Shown piece after piece: positions 1 to 9,133 of a DNA stretch of 64,000 bases. This stretch comes from Megasphaera stantonii. GTDB taxonomy: Bacteria; Bacillota; Negativicutes; Veillonellales; Megasphaeraceae. The stretch is taken from assembly GCF_003367905.1 (NCBI RefSeq), contig NZ_CP029462.1:1054001-1118000 (forward strand), in the 5' to 3' direction. The notes beneath the pieces were generated by a model, which searched no databases, was not told where the DNA came from, and worked only from the letters and a program-made list of their open reading frames with translations. The position numbers and the translations under genes were made by a program. Within the stretch, counting starts at the first letter, position 1. Each line of letters opens with the position of its first letter.

Positions 1-1141
1 CGTCCTTATCGCCGCGGCCCGATAAGCAGACGATCATCACGTCGTCCTTGTTCATCTTCGGCGCCAGCTGCATCGCGTGGTACACGGCGTGGGCGCTTTC
101 AATAGCGCAGATGATGCCTTCCGTTCGGGCCAAATATTCAAAGGCTTCGACGGCTTCGTCGTCCTTTACGGGAACGTACTGGGCCCGGCCGCTTTCGTAC
201 AGATGGGCGTGCTCCGGCCCGATACCCGGATAGTCGAGGCCGGCAGAAATGGAATATACTTCGTCGATCTGCCCCTGGTCATTCTGGCAGAAAATCGATT
301 TCATGCCGTGGAAGATACCGACGCTGCCTTTTGAAATCGTCGCGGCGTGGAATTTCGTGTCGATGCCCTTGCCGGCAGCTTCGCAGCCGATGAGCCGTAC
401 CGATTCGTCGCCGATGAAATGGTAAAACATGCCCATGGCATTGCTGCCGCCGCCGACGCAGGCCAGCACGGCCGCCGGGAGCTTTCCTTCCCGTTCCAAA
501 ATCTGCGCCCGCGCTTCCTGGCTGATGACGGACTGGAAGTCGCGGACCATCATCGGGAAAGGATGGGGCCCCATGGTCGAACCGATGACGTAATGCGTGT
601 CGTCTACGCGGCTGACCCATTCGCGCATCGCTTCGTTGACCGCATCCTTGAGGACCTTCGTCCCCGTGGTGACGGCGTGGACCTTCGCGCCCAGCAGCTC
701 CATGCGGTATACGTTCAGAGCCTGCCGTATCGTGTCTTCTTCGCCCATAAAGACTTCGCATTCCAAGCCCATAAAGGCCGCGGCCGTCGCCGTCGCCACG
801 CCATGCTGGCCGGCCCCCGTTTCGGCAATAACCCGCGTCTTGCCCATCTTTTTCGCCAGCAGGCACTGGCCCAGGGCGTTGTTGATCTTATGGGCTCCCG
901 TATGATTCAGGTCTTCCCGTTTCAAATAAATCTTCGCGCCGCCCAAATCTTCCGTCATCTTGCCGGCGTAGTACAGCAGCGACGGCCTGTTAGCGTAATT
1001 ATCCAGCAGGTCCTTTAATTCCCGCTGAAACTCCTCGTCCTGCTTATAAAAGGCGTAGGCCTTTTCCAACTGATGAATCTCGTTCATCAGCGTTTCCGGT
1101 ATGTACTGTCCTCCAAAGAGTCCGAATCTTCCATTGCTCAT
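1..1141 (-). CDS. trpB: Tryptophan synthase beta subunit (3' end cut by window edge)
   Basis: PLP enzyme that condenses indole with serine to give tryptophan, normally in an alpha2-beta2 complex with TrpA. The N-terminus reads [18 protein letters not shown], followed by the PLP-lysine motif [13 protein letters not shown] and [14 protein letters not shown], all diagnostic of TrpB. The glycine-rich phosphate-binding stretch VGGGSNAMG is also present. About 380 codons are in the window and the stop lies beyond position 1, so this is a partial gene at the window edge and not a pseudogene. The start follows AGGAGGTACATC. It is the last visible gene of the trpEGDCFB operon; trpA is expected just to the left (inference). 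Confidence 0.97.
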   Translation of the reverse strand, partial: MSNGRFGLFGGQYIPETLMNEIHQLEKAYAFYKQDEEFQRELKDLLDNYANRPSLLYYAGKMTEDLGGAKIYLKREDLNHTGAHKINNALGQCLLAKKMGKTRVIAETGAGQHGVATATAAAFMGLECEVFMGEEDTIRQALNVYRMELLGAKVHAVTTGTKVLKDAVNEAMREWVSRVDDTHYVIGSTMGPHPFPMMVRDFQSVISQEARAQILEREGKLPAAVLACVGGGSNAMGMFYHFIGDESVRLIGCEAAGKGIDTKFHAATISKGSVGIFHGMKSIFCQNDQGQIDEVYSISAGLDYPGIGPEHAHLYESGRAQYVPVKDDEAVEAFEYLARTEGIICAIESAHAVYHAMQLAPKMNKDDVMIVCLSGRGDKD

Positions 1142-1151
1142 GATGTACCTC

Positions 1152-1751
1152 CTAAAAAGTATGTCTTATTCGCCTTGCGAATTCTACCATCTTCTGTCTG
1201 TCTTTTACGCCTTCTGTTTCTATGCCGCTGCTCACGTCTACGGCATAGGGGCGAAGCTCAGCCGCCACGGCGGCGTTGCCCGGGTGCAGCCCGCCGGCCA
1301 GAAAATACGGCCTGTCCAGGGCCGCAGCCAGCGTCCAGTCGAAGGCCTGTCCCGTGCCGCCGGTGCCATGGTCCAGCAGGATGAAATCTGCCGAACTCTT
1401 GCCTGCGGCCTGTATATCCTCAGGCGAGCGGACGGAAAAGGCTTGTATGACCGGAACCGATACGGCCCGGCGCAGCTCCCGGATATAACCTTCGTCCTCC
1501 GCGCCGTGGAGCTGCACCATCTGGATGACACCCTGCCGTACCAGCGCCGCAACGTGGTCTATAGGCTCGTCGACGAATACGCCTACGGCCGGGATGTCCT
1601 CCCGCAGGATTTTCCGCAGCTGCGCCGCCTGCCCGTCCGTCACGCGGCGGCGGCTGCCGGCAAAGACAAAGCCGACGTAATCCGGATGCAGTTCATTGGC
1701 CCACTTGATATCGCAGCGCCGCGTCAGGCCGCATAGCTTAATCTTAACCAT
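1152..1751 (-). CDS. trpF: Phosphoribosylanthranilate isomerase
   Basis: Third step of tryptophan biosynthesis: Amadori rearrangement of N-(5-phosphoribosyl)anthranilate to CdRP. The 199-residue protein is the usual length for a TIM-barrel TrpF. It opens with [11 protein letters not shown], carrying the catalytic Cys of KxCG. It also has VQLHG in the middle, the [10 protein letters not shown] phosphate-binding turn, and VDVSSGIET with the catalytic Asp. It overlaps the end of trpC by 8 bases and lies 10 bases before trpB, which suggests translational coupling. It is a separate gene and not fused to trpC as in enterobacteria. Confidence 0.97.
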   Translation of the reverse strand: MVKIKLCGLTRRCDIKWANELHPDYVGFVFAGSRRRVTDGQAAQLRKILREDIPAVGVFVDEPIDHVAALVRQGVIQMVQLHGAEDEGYIRELRRAVSVPVIQAFSVRSPEDIQAAGKSSADFILLDHGTGGTGQAFDWTLAAALDRPYFLAGGLHPGNAAVAAELRPYAVDVSSGIETEGVKDRQKMVEFARRIRHTF

Positions 1752-2532
1752 GACGTTCTCCCGTCAGCTCTACCAGGGCCGCTTTTTTGTCGGCGCTGCG
1801 CATGAGCGTTTCGCCGATGAGAACGGCGTCGGCTCCGGCCTCGCGCAGGCGGTCTATGTCGGCACGGCAGCGTATGCCGCTCTCCGCTACGAAGAGGACG
1901 TCCTTCGGAACGAGAGGCCGCAGGCGGCAGCTCATGTCCAAGGATACGGAAAAGTCCTTCAGGTTGCGGTTATTGACGCCGATGATGCGCGCGCCGACAG
2001 CGACGGCCCGCCGTACTTCATCTTCGTCGTGCGCTTCCACCAAGGCCGACAATCCCAGCGAGTCGGCCCGCCGAAACAGCTTGTCCAGCTGTTCGTCATC
2101 CAGCAGGGCGCAGATGAGAAGTATGGCCGAGGCGCCGCTGCGCCGCGCTTCATCCACCTGGTATTCGTCGATGATGAAATCCTTGCGCAGCAGCGGTGTC
2201 TTTACTGCTGAGGAAATCTCCTGCAAATACCGGCAGCTGCCCTGAAAATAATCCCGCTCCGTCAGGACGGATATGGCCGCCGCGCCGGCTTGTTCGTATT
2301 CCCTGGCGATGTCCACGTAGGGAAACTCCTCTGCAATGACGCCTTTCGACGGCGACGCCCTCTTGACTTCGCAGATAGGCGATATGCCCGGTTGTTTGAG
2401 GGCCTGCTCGAAGGGAAAGCCCTCTGCTGCCGGCGCGTCCAGAGCCATCTGCCGCATCTCGTCCCGCGAAATTTGCCGTATATCTTCCGCCAGCCGTTTG
2501 GCGACGGCGGCGGCAATCGTATCTAGTATCAT
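1744..2532 (-). CDS. trpC: Indole-3-glycerol phosphate synthase
   Basis: Converts CdRP to indole-3-glycerol phosphate by decarboxylation and ring closure. The 262-residue TIM barrel shows the family hallmarks in order: ICEVKRASPSKG (catalytic Lys and phosphate binding), SVLTERDYFQGS, LLRKDFIIDEYQ, IIGVNNRNLKDF and VAESGIR. The start codon follows AGGAGGATATC. It overlaps trpF by 8 bases and starts 9 bases after the trpD stop, inside the trp operon. Confidence 0.97.
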   Translation of the reverse strand: MILDTIAAAVAKRLAEDIRQISRDEMRQMALDAPAAEGFPFEQALKQPGISPICEVKRASPSKGVIAEEFPYVDIAREYEQAGAAAISVLTERDYFQGSCRYLQEISSAVKTPLLRKDFIIDEYQVDEARRSGASAILLICALLDDEQLDKLFRRADSLGLSALVEAHDEDEVRRAVAVGARIIGVNNRNLKDFSVSLDMSCRLRPLVPKDVLFVAESGIRCRADIDRLREAGADAVLIGETLMRSADKKAALVELTGERHG

Positions 2533-2541
2533 GATATCCTC

Positions 2542-3552
2542 CTAAGCGATGTGGCTCTGGGCAATAAAGGCATCCAAGGTCTGAATCGCTTTGCCGCTGT
2601 CGATAAGCTCTTCGGCCAGCCGAACGCCGCCTTCAAAGGTCGACGCCTTTCCGGCAACGTACAAGCCGGCCCCGGCATTGAGGACGACGGCCGTCCGCCG
2701 CGTGCCTTTTTCCCCGCTCAGGACGCTGCGGGTAATCGCGGCGTTTTCCGCCGGCGTGCCGCCGACGATATCCGACTTCGCGCCGCGCTGCAGTCCGAAC
2801 TGTTCCGGCTCGATGACGTAGGTCTTAAAGGTATCGCCGTCGAATTCGCAGATTTTCGTCGGCGCCGACGCCGATATTTCGTCCATCCGGTCCAGGCCGT
2901 ACACGGCCATTCCCTTTTTGACGCCCAGGCCGTGCAGGGCGTGGGCCAGGGGCTCTACCAGGCTTTCGTCGTACACGCCGAGGATTTGGTGATCTGCATG
3001 GGCCGGATTCGTAAGGGGCCCCAGGATATTGAACACCGTCGGAACGCTCAGTTCTTTGCGGACCGGCCCGACGTACTTCATGGCCTTGTGATAATGCTGG
3101 GCAAAGAGGAAGCAGAACCCTACACTGCGGAGCAGCTCGACGCACCGCTTTGGTTCCATGCAGATATTCGCTCCCAGGGCTTCCAGCACGTCGGCGGCGC
3201 CGCTCTTGGACGTAGCCGCCCGGTTGCCGTGCTTCGCCACCTTGCAGCCGCCGGCGGCGCAGACGAAGCCCGACGTAGTGGAAATATTGAACGATCCCGA
3301 CTTATCGCCGCCGGTTCCGACGATTTCCAACACACCGTCGCAGCCGTCTACGGGCAGGGCATGGGCCCGCATCGCCTTGGCGCAGGCTGTGATCTCGTCG
3401 ATCGTCGTCCCCTTGGCCTGCAGCGCCGTCAAGAAGGCTGCCGTCTGGACCGGCGTCGTTTCGCCGCTCATAATTTCGTCGATGACGGCCATCGTTTCTT
3501 CCATGGTCAAATCTATTTTCTGTATCAATTTTACCGTTGCTTCTCGTATCAT
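2542..3552 (-). CDS. trpD: Anthranilate phosphoribosyltransferase
   Basis: Transfers phosphoribose from PRPP to anthranilate. The 336-residue length matches the family. Visible motifs are [17 protein letters not shown] (the PRPP-binding glycine loop), [21 protein letters not shown], and the [18 protein letters not shown] segment typical of TrpD. The start follows GGAGGGGG eight bases upstream. It is a stand-alone TrpD and not fused to TrpG. PRPP for this step is made by Prs, also encoded in this window at 52928-53893. Confidence 0.97.
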   Translation of the reverse strand: MIREATVKLIQKIDLTMEETMAVIDEIMSGETTPVQTAAFLTALQAKGTTIDEITACAKAMRAHALPVDGCDGVLEIVGTGGDKSGSFNISTTSGFVCAAGGCKVAKHGNRAATSKSGAADVLEALGANICMEPKRCVELLRSVGFCFLFAQHYHKAMKYVGPVRKELSVPTVFNILGPLTNPAHADHQILGVYDESLVEPLAHALHGLGVKKGMAVYGLDRMDEISASAPTKICEFDGDTFKTYVIEPEQFGLQRGAKSDIVGGTPAENAAITRSVLSGEKGTRRTAVVLNAGAGLYVAGKASTFEGGVRLAEELIDSGKAIQTLDAFIAQSHIA

Positions 3553-3579
3553 GATGACATCCCCCTCCGCATAGATCGT

Positions 3580-4152
3580 CTACGCCGATAGCTGTAAAAA
3601 ATTTCGAATCATTATCGGGCCTTCCGGTGTCAGGATGGACTCCGGATGAAACTGCAGCCCGTATATAGGATAGCGTCTGTGTCCGACGGCCATGATTTCC
3701 TTTTCGTCTGTCTCAGCCAATATTTCCAATTCGTCCGGCAGCGTTCCCCTCTTCGCCGCCAGCGAATGGTAGCGGCCAACGTCGATAGCCGGCGGCACGT
3801 CCTGGAACAGCGGCGACGGGCTGCAGATATGCGCCACAGACTGCTTGCCGTGCATGAGCCGTTCGGCGTATGTAATCTCTCCGCCGAAGGCTTCGCAAAT
3901 GGCCTGATGGCCTAGGCACACGCCTAAGATGGGCACCTTGCCGGCAAAATGCCGAATAGCTTCTTCGCAAATGCCCGCCTCGGCCGGCCGCCCCGGCCCC
4001 GGCGAGATGACCAGGTGGTCGGGCCCCATGGCTTCGATAGCCCCGACCGTCGTCTCGTCATTCCGCACGACGGTAATCCGTCGGTCGAACTGTCCCAGCA
4101 GCTGGTAGAGATTGTAGGAAAAGCTGTCGTAATTATCAATAAGCACAATCAT
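3580..4152 (-). CDS. trpG: Anthranilate synthase glutamine amidotransferase subunit
   Basis: Class I glutamine amidotransferase that supplies ammonia to TrpE. It has 190 residues. DNYDSFSYNL is at the N-terminus, SPGPGRP follows, the nucleophile elbow is GVCLGHQA, and the His-Glu pair is in LQFHPESI. It overlaps the 3' end of trpE by 17 bases, and its GGAGGG ribosome site lies inside trpE. Such proteins can also serve p-aminobenzoate synthesis (PabA); that dual role cannot be excluded from sequence. Confidence 0.95.
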   Translation of the reverse strand: MIVLIDNYDSFSYNLYQLLGQFDRRITVVRNDETTVGAIEAMGPDHLVISPGPGRPAEAGICEEAIRHFAGKVPILGVCLGHQAICEAFGGEITYAERLMHGKQSVAHICSPSPLFQDVPPAIDVGRYHSLAAKRGTLPDELEILAETDEKEIMAVGHRRYPIYGLQFHPESILTPEGPIMIRNFLQLSA

Positions 4153-5611
4153 CGTCTATCCCTCCGTCGGCCTGCCGGATCGCCATGACCACGGCCTGAA
4201 TTTTATTGAGACATTCCTGATATTCCCGTTCGGGCACGCTGTCGGCTACGATGCCCGCTCCGGACCGGACGAACAAGCGCCGGCCTTTCTTGTAAGCCAA
4301 GCGGATGCCGATGCACATATCCATGTTGCCCGTGAAATCAATATACCCGACAGCGCCGCCGTATACGCCCCGCTTTTTCCCTTCCAGCTCGTCGATAATC
4401 TGACAAGCCCGGATCTTCGGAGCTCCCGACAGCGTCCCCGCCGGCAGGACTGCTCCTACGGCGTCGACAGCCGTCTTATCTTTGCAAATCGTCCCCTTTA
4501 CCGTAGACCCCAGGTGCATGACGTGGGAAAACCGCAGGACGTCTAAGTACGACTCGACGTGGACGGAGCCGAATTCGCTGACGCGCCCCAGGTCGTTTCG
4601 CCCCAAATCGACGAGCATGTTATGCTCCGCCAATTCTTTTTCGTTGTGCAGGAGCTCCTGCTCCAGCGCCGCGTCTTCTTCGTCCGACGCACCTCTGGGG
4701 CGCGTCCCCGCCAGGGGGAAAGTAAAGAGCGATCCGTTATGAAGCTTTACCAGCGTTTCCGGAGAAGAGCCGGCAATTTCCAGATCCTTTCCTGACAAAT
4801 AAAACATGTACGGCGACGGGTTCGTCGTCCGCAGGACGCGGTATACGTCGAAGAGGCTGCCGTCGGCTTCCGCCTCCATCCGATTGGATAAGACGACCTG
4901 GAAGATATCGCCTTCGCGTATATAGTGCTTTCCCGCCTCTACCATGCGGCAGTATTCCTCGCGGGAAAACATGGGCTGGAAGGGGCTTTGCAGCCGCAGA
5001 GGAGCGATGTCGGCCCCTTTGCCGCGGCGGATGAGCCGCTCCATCTGCTCCAGCTCCAGCAGCGCCTTTTGATAATGCTCGTCCGCTCCGTCAAGCCGCA
5101 CGTTGGCAATCAAGAAAATGGTCTGCTTCAAATGGTCGAAGACGATGACCTTATCGAACAGGAACAAATCGAAATCCAGTATATCTTCATCGTCGTCAGC
5201 CTCTAAATGCAGCGACGGCTCGGCGTACTGAATATAATCGTAGGCGACGTATCCGACAAGGCCGCCGGTAAAGGGCGGAAGACCGTCGATGCGGGGCGCC
5301 GCGTTGTCCGCCAACACCTGCCGAAGGAAGGACGCCGGGTCTGCCGTTTGAACCTCTATATCCGTACCGGCCCGGATGTGGACCGTCCCGTCCTTGCAGG
5401 CCAGCTCCATCTGGGGATCATATCCTAAAAACGTGTACCGCCCCCACCGCTTGGAGTCCTCCATGCTCTCCAGCAAGTAACACTGGGAGCTCACGGTTTT
5501 CAAAATCCGCATCACCTCGACAGGCGTCCGGATATCAGCGTACATGCGCCGGCTGACCGGCACGGTTTTATACTGGGGGCCGTAGGCCTTTACTTCTTCT
5601 AATGACAGCAT
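4136..5611 (-). CDS. trpE: Anthranilate synthase component I
   Basis: Chorismate-utilising enzyme that makes anthranilate with TrpG. The 491 residues include the LLESMED segment that corresponds to the tryptophan feedback-binding LLES motif. The C-terminal chorismate-binding domain has FQVVLSNRME, SSPETLVKL, GTRPRG, DLGRNDLGRV, LPAGTLSGAPKIRA and GGAVGYIDF. It is the first gene of the operon, preceded by AGGAGGAACCAGCG and by a tryptophan T-box. Expression is therefore likely controlled by tRNA-Trp charging, and activity by feedback. Confidence 0.97.
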   Translation of the reverse strand: MLSLEEVKAYGPQYKTVPVSRRMYADIRTPVEVMRILKTVSSQCYLLESMEDSKRWGRYTFLGYDPQMELACKDGTVHIRAGTDIEVQTADPASFLRQVLADNAAPRIDGLPPFTGGLVGYVAYDYIQYAEPSLHLEADDDEDILDFDLFLFDKVIVFDHLKQTIFLIANVRLDGADEHYQKALLELEQMERLIRRGKGADIAPLRLQSPFQPMFSREEYCRMVEAGKHYIREGDIFQVVLSNRMEAEADGSLFDVYRVLRTTNPSPYMFYLSGKDLEIAGSSPETLVKLHNGSLFTFPLAGTRPRGASDEEDAALEQELLHNEKELAEHNMLVDLGRNDLGRVSEFGSVHVESYLDVLRFSHVMHLGSTVKGTICKDKTAVDAVGAVLPAGTLSGAPKIRACQIIDELEGKKRGVYGGAVGYIDFTGNMDMCIGIRLAYKKGRRLFVRSGAGIVADSVPEREYQECLNKIQAVVMAIRQADGGIDDDCAY

Positions 5612-5627
5612 CGCTGGTTCCTCCTAT

Positions 5628-5673
5628 AAAAAAATCCGCCCATGACAAAGTCTACAACTTGTCAAGGACGGAT
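5628..5673 (-). terminator. T-box regulated terminator before trpE
   Basis: Minus-strand hairpin of about 15 bp (ATCCGTCCTTGACAAG pairing with its partner near 5634-5650) followed by seven T residues. It is the OFF structure competing with the T-box antiterminator. Confidence 0.9.
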
Positions 5674-5923
5674 ATAGTTTCTCCGCGGTGCCACCTTGCT
5701 TTAGGATATGACTCCTACTCTCGACGGAATGCCATCACATTCCCGGCAACTGACGTATGCCTCCACGTCGCAGAATACTCGGCTAAAGCCTTTGACTGCG
5801 CCCTCAGCGGTCCATTTAACGAGCTGCGTTCGGCCGGCTTCTCAGCACCCCGGCTCTCTGTACGTGCACGACATCGTTTTTACTTCCGCCTCACTGGTTT
5901 TCATGGGCTATGTTCGTTTGTTG
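5628..5923 (-). promoter_or_regulatory. Tryptophan T-box riboswitch leader of the trp operon
   Basis: On the minus strand the leader contains the conserved T-box core AAGGTGGCACCGCGG (5683-5698) just before a terminator hairpin. Upstream is Stem I material: an AGUA motif on the 5' side, AGAGAGCCGGGG like an AG box, and a specifier loop reading AAATGGACC. The codon UGG sits at 5812-5814 and is followed by a purine. UGG specifies tRNA-Trp, matching the downstream genes. Uncharged tRNA-Trp should stabilise the antiterminator and let RNA polymerase into trpE. Confidence 0.93.
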
Positions 5924-5929
5924 TTTTGT

Positions 5930-5958
5930 ATGATATATCAAAAAAACTAATATGTCAA
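5930..5958 (-). promoter_or_regulatory. Promoter of the trp operon
   Basis: TTGACA (5953-5958), a 17-base spacer, then TATCAT (5930-5935) on the minus strand. It places the transcript start about 300 bases before trpE, right at the 5' end of the T-box. Confidence 0.85.
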
Positions 5959-6019
5959 GGATTTATCTCTTTAAATTTTAAAACAATCGTTTTACGTAAT
6001 TAAGATAATACATTATAGT

Positions 6020-6070
6020 GCAAAAAAACGCATCTCTCTTTGTTGGAGGGAATGCAAAGAGAGATGCGCT
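6020..6070 (-). terminator. Terminator of the amino-acid permease gene
   Basis: A near-perfect 16-bp stem, GCGCATCTCTCTTTG with its complement, is followed by TTTTTTT on the minus strand. It lies just after the permease stop codon and separates it from the trp promoter. Confidence 0.9.
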
Positions 6071-6099
6071 GAAAGCTATGTATGGCTTAGGTAATCTGA

Positions 6100-7395
6100 T
6101 TAGAAGAAGGCCAGGAAAGGCGATACGACTAAGAGCACGCCGGCGAAGATGATAAGGACCAGCGTAATGCCCTTATATTTGTGCAGGGAATTGACCTTGT
6201 ACACCAGGTAGGCCGGAATCAGGCAGCCGATCAAGCCGAAGATAGGCCCAAGAAGGGTTAACAGCTTGAGAACCGGCGCATTGAGAACGATAGCGCCCCA
6301 GGCAACGGCTACGGCAAAGACGAGGATACCCGTTTTTACCATCGACTTGTTAATCCGTTCTTCCGGCATCACGCGGCGCAGAATGTTCAGGGCAATGCCG
6401 CCGCAGGCTTCGCGGAAGCCAAGGAATACGCTGAAGAATGCCGTCATGACAGAGAAGATGTTCAAAATCAGGCTGAAAATTTTAACGGCGCTGCCGTCAA
6501 ACCCTCTAGCTACGATAGCCAGGGCAGAGATGTTCTGAGAGTAGGCTTCTACAGCCTGTTCATGGCCCATGGCCAGGTTGAAGGACATAGCATAAGAGAA
6601 AATCGTAATGAACAGGACGCTGAAGGCAATCTTCATAGCCCGCATCGCTTTATACCGCGCTACGTAGATAGACTTGTGATGAGAGCGGTAGGAAATAACC
6701 ATCGGGCTGATGCTGGGAAGGAACAAAATCGACGTCAGCGTAACCGGCAGCATGGCGATGGTGTTCTTAATCAGGAAGCCCAGGTCGGGGAATACGCCGA
6801 TATTGGCGATGTTCCAATGCTGAACCATGATGCCACCGAGACAGATGACGACGAGGAGCTTTGTCAAAACCATGAGCGTAGACATGCGGAACAGCAGCTG
6901 TTCGCCCCGCGACGCCAGTGCAACCATAACGCAGATGATAGCCAGGCCGTAGAAGGGGCTGTCCGACAGCAGCGTATCGGTCACGCCGAAGGAATACAGG
7001 AACGACGCGCTGTCATTCGTCAGGGCCGTCGAATACATGAACACGCAGATCAAAATGCTGAGGAAATAGAGAATACCGAGAAGGAAGCCCCAGTTTTTCC
7101 CCAAATATCCGCTGATGACGCTGGGATAATCTTCGCACCGCGGCGAATCGGCCAACGTGTTGATAAATAAGCGCTGCAAGAGATAAATAGCCGGATATGC
7201 GATGATCGCCGAAAACAGATACACCCAGATACCCACAAGACCGACCTGTACGGGAAGGAATACGATACCGGCGCCGATTGCCATGCCGATACTCATAATA
7301 ACCCAGCCCCAGTCCGTGCTGTCAAACTTAACGGCCGCTTTCCATTCTACGTCCGTCATCCCTGCCTGCCGCGCAAGCGCTGCCGATGAGTTCAT
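6100..7395 (-). CDS. HAAAP-family (SdaC/TdcC-like) amino-acid permease
   Basis: Inner-membrane amino-acid:cation symporter of the hydroxy/aromatic amino acid permease type. About eleven hydrophobic segments are visible. The first carries WGWVIMSIGMAIGAGIVFLP, a hallmark of the SdaC/TdcC/Mtr/TyrP group. The start at 7395 (MNSSAALARQ) is chosen because AGGAGGTT precedes it; a longer reading frame to 7452 has no ribosome site. The substrate (serine, threonine or an aromatic acid) cannot be told from sequence. It is transcribed away from the LysR gene at 8129, its probable regulator. Its mRNA leader is long, about 310 bases. Confidence 0.85.
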   Translation of the reverse strand: MNSSAALARQAGMTDVEWKAAVKFDSTDWGWVIMSIGMAIGAGIVFLPVQVGLVGIWVYLFSAIIAYPAIYLLQRLFINTLADSPRCEDYPSVISGYLGKNWGFLLGILYFLSILICVFMYSTALTNDSASFLYSFGVTDTLLSDSPFYGLAIICVMVALASRGEQLLFRMSTLMVLTKLLVVICLGGIMVQHWNIANIGVFPDLGFLIKNTIAMLPVTLTSILFLPSISPMVISYRSHHKSIYVARYKAMRAMKIAFSVLFITIFSYAMSFNLAMGHEQAVEAYSQNISALAIVARGFDGSAVKIFSLILNIFSVMTAFFSVFLGFREACGGIALNILRRVMPEERINKSMVKTGILVFAVAVAWGAIVLNAPVLKLLTLLGPIFGLIGCLIPAYLVYKVNSLHKYKGITLVLIIFAGVLLVVSPFLAFF

Positions 7396-7408
7396 TGTGC
7401 ATAACCTC

Positions 7409-7513
7409 CTAAATGAATACAGAAACCGCAGTAAAATGATAGCCGCTCGCATTCTTTCGAGCTAACTGAAACAGACTAGCCATCGTCCCCACACGATTAG
7501 CTGCTTCCCCCAT
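7409..7513 (-). CDS. Possible 34-codon leader ORF upstream of the permease
   Basis: A short frame beginning MGEAANRVGTMASLFQ follows AAGGAGTTACG, a credible ribosome site. Its TAG stop overlaps the AGGAGG used by the permease. It therefore looks positioned for translational coupling. I recognise no family, and no codon bias argument is possible at this length. Confidence 0.35.
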   Translation of the reverse strand: MGEAANRVGTMASLFQLARKNASGYHFTAVSVFI

Positions 7514-7714
7514 CGTAACTCCTTACAGTACGTTGTTATGCGTGTTGCAAGCATTTCTTCAAGCAAGTACCGCATATTTGTATATTTAAATTTCCGGCTG
7601 CGCTTTATATACGAAATTCCTATAAGCCATTACAGCCCGTATATTGCCTGCCGTAAAATTTAAAGCTATAATAGTGGTATAACCTTCTACTCAAACGTTT
7701 TATTTGTTATCTAA

Positions 7715-7743
7715 AGTATAACATGGATTGCATAGGCTGTAAA
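7715..7743 (-). promoter_or_regulatory. Probable promoter of the permease transcript
   Basis: TTTACA (7738-7743), a 17-base spacer and TATACT (7715-7720) on the minus strand. The rest of the divergent region 7744-8128 is AT-rich and holds no gene that I can see. It is where LysR operators would be expected. Confidence 0.6.
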
Positions 7744-8128
7744 ATATATAGAATGCATTTCTAGGTCATAGTTTTATCTTATATCAAGTCGACAAATTTA
7801 TCGGAAATAAAAGATATTTTCCATAAAACATTAAGCTCGGTCTTTATATGCATGATTTGCATTTATAGTATGCTATTTCATTATTCTATTGCCGGTTTTA
7901 TGGAATTTAATCGGTAATTATTTTCAAATCAAGAAAACATTTAAAAAATAAATAAAAATTTATATATTTCTGATTTTTCTCCCAAATTTCAGCAAAAATT
8001 TTTTTAGAGCGTTGGCAGCAACATCGCCTTTCTGTCTTTTAACAGCCAAAAAAACCTGTTTTTTGCCGGCCCATATCTTCGTCACTGCCAATTCCATAGT
8101 TTCTCTATATAAAGCAAGGAGGTATAGT

Positions 8129-9052
8129 ATGACATTACAGCAACTCAAATATGTAATCGAGTTATCTAAACACAATTCCATCTCGTCAGCTGCCCAATCC
8201 CTGTCTATTTCCCAGCCCAGCCTGAGCATGGCCGTCAAGGAATTGGAGGAAGAGTTCCATATTACTATCCTGAACCGCAATCACCGCGGCGTATCCTTCA
8301 CCGCCCAGGGCCTCGATTTCCTGCGCTTCGCCCGCTCAATTATCGAGCAGACCAGCCGCCTGCAGACCTACTTCGACCGCAGCGCCGGCAGGCAGGATAA
8401 GCCCCATCTGACCATTGCCGCCCACTACGATATCTTCGCCGCCGACTCCTTTACCAGCTATCTCCAGACGCTAAGCGGCGACGCCTACTCTCTGTCGATC
8501 TGCGAAGGCCGCACGGGAGAAGTCATCCGCCAGGTCGCGGAGCAGCAAAGCCAGATAGGCGTCCTGCTCATGTCGCCGCGCACGACGGCCTATAATCACG
8601 CCGTGTTTACGAAGCGCAATTTAGACTTCACCAGCCTGAAAACGGTCTCCCCCTGCCTGTACGTCCGTTCCACCCATCCTCTGGCACAGTCCGCATCGGT
8701 ATCCCTGAAGGACCTCGTCTCGTATCCCCACGTAAAGATGAAGAGGGAAAATACGAACAATTACCTGTCGGAAGAGCTGCTCCCCGATATACGGTCTGAA
8801 AAGGAAATTCAGGTAACCGACAGAAACACGATGTTTACGATCATAAAAAACACTGACGCCTACGCCTTAGGGTCCTGCCGTCTGCCCCAGGGAATCTGCT
8901 GCGACGGGATTTGCTCCATTCCGCTTCACACGGCCAATACCCTGACTGTCGGCTGGATTCATTTAAAAGGCATTTCCATTGCACCGGAATGCCGCCATTA
9001 CCTCGAATGGCTCGAACACTGCCTGCAGGCGTCTCAGCCGGACCAGGACTAA
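8129..9052 (+). CDS. LysR-family transcriptional regulator
   Basis: 307 residues. The N-terminal winged helix-turn-helix reads MTLQQLKYVIELSKHNSISS, then AAQSLSISQPSLSMAVKELE, the classic LysR recognition helix. It is followed by a CysB-like effector domain. The start at 8129 has AAGGAGG seven bases upstream, and in-frame sequence further upstream lacks a ribosome site. It is divergent from the permease at 6100-7395, so it probably controls that gene and itself. The effector is unknown. Confidence 0.92.
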   Translation: MTLQQLKYVIELSKHNSISSAAQSLSISQPSLSMAVKELEEEFHITILNRNHRGVSFTAQGLDFLRFARSIIEQTSRLQTYFDRSAGRQDKPHLTIAAHYDIFAADSFTSYLQTLSGDAYSLSICEGRTGEVIRQVAEQQSQIGVLLMSPRTTAYNHAVFTKRNLDFTSLKTVSPCLYVRSTHPLAQSASVSLKDLVSYPHVKMKRENTNNYLSEELLPDIRSEKEIQVTDRNTMFTIIKNTDAYALGSCRLPQGICCDGICSIPLHTANTLTVGWIHLKGISIAPECRHYLEWLEHCLQASQPDQD

Positions 9053-9082
9053 CAGCCTGTCCGACTCCGCTCCCATATACAG

Positions 9083-9122
9083 AAAAGCCCTGCCGTACCA
9101 TCTCGATACGGCGGGGCTTTTT
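9083..9122. terminator. Shared terminator between convergent genes
   Basis: AAAAGCCCTGCCGTA and its complement flank a short loop, with A and T runs on both sides. It probably ends the LysR gene (plus) and the DUF389 gene (minus), which converge here. Confidence 0.85.
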
Positions 9123-9133
9123 CGTCATACCTA

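Noticed and set aside
2551-3591. 346-codon plus-strand frame across trpD
   Set aside because: Antisense to a clear TrpD; no motif, and it would run into the trp operon head-on.
5602-6003. Plus-strand frame over the trp leader
   Set aside because: The region is fully explained by the minus-strand T-box, terminator and promoter.
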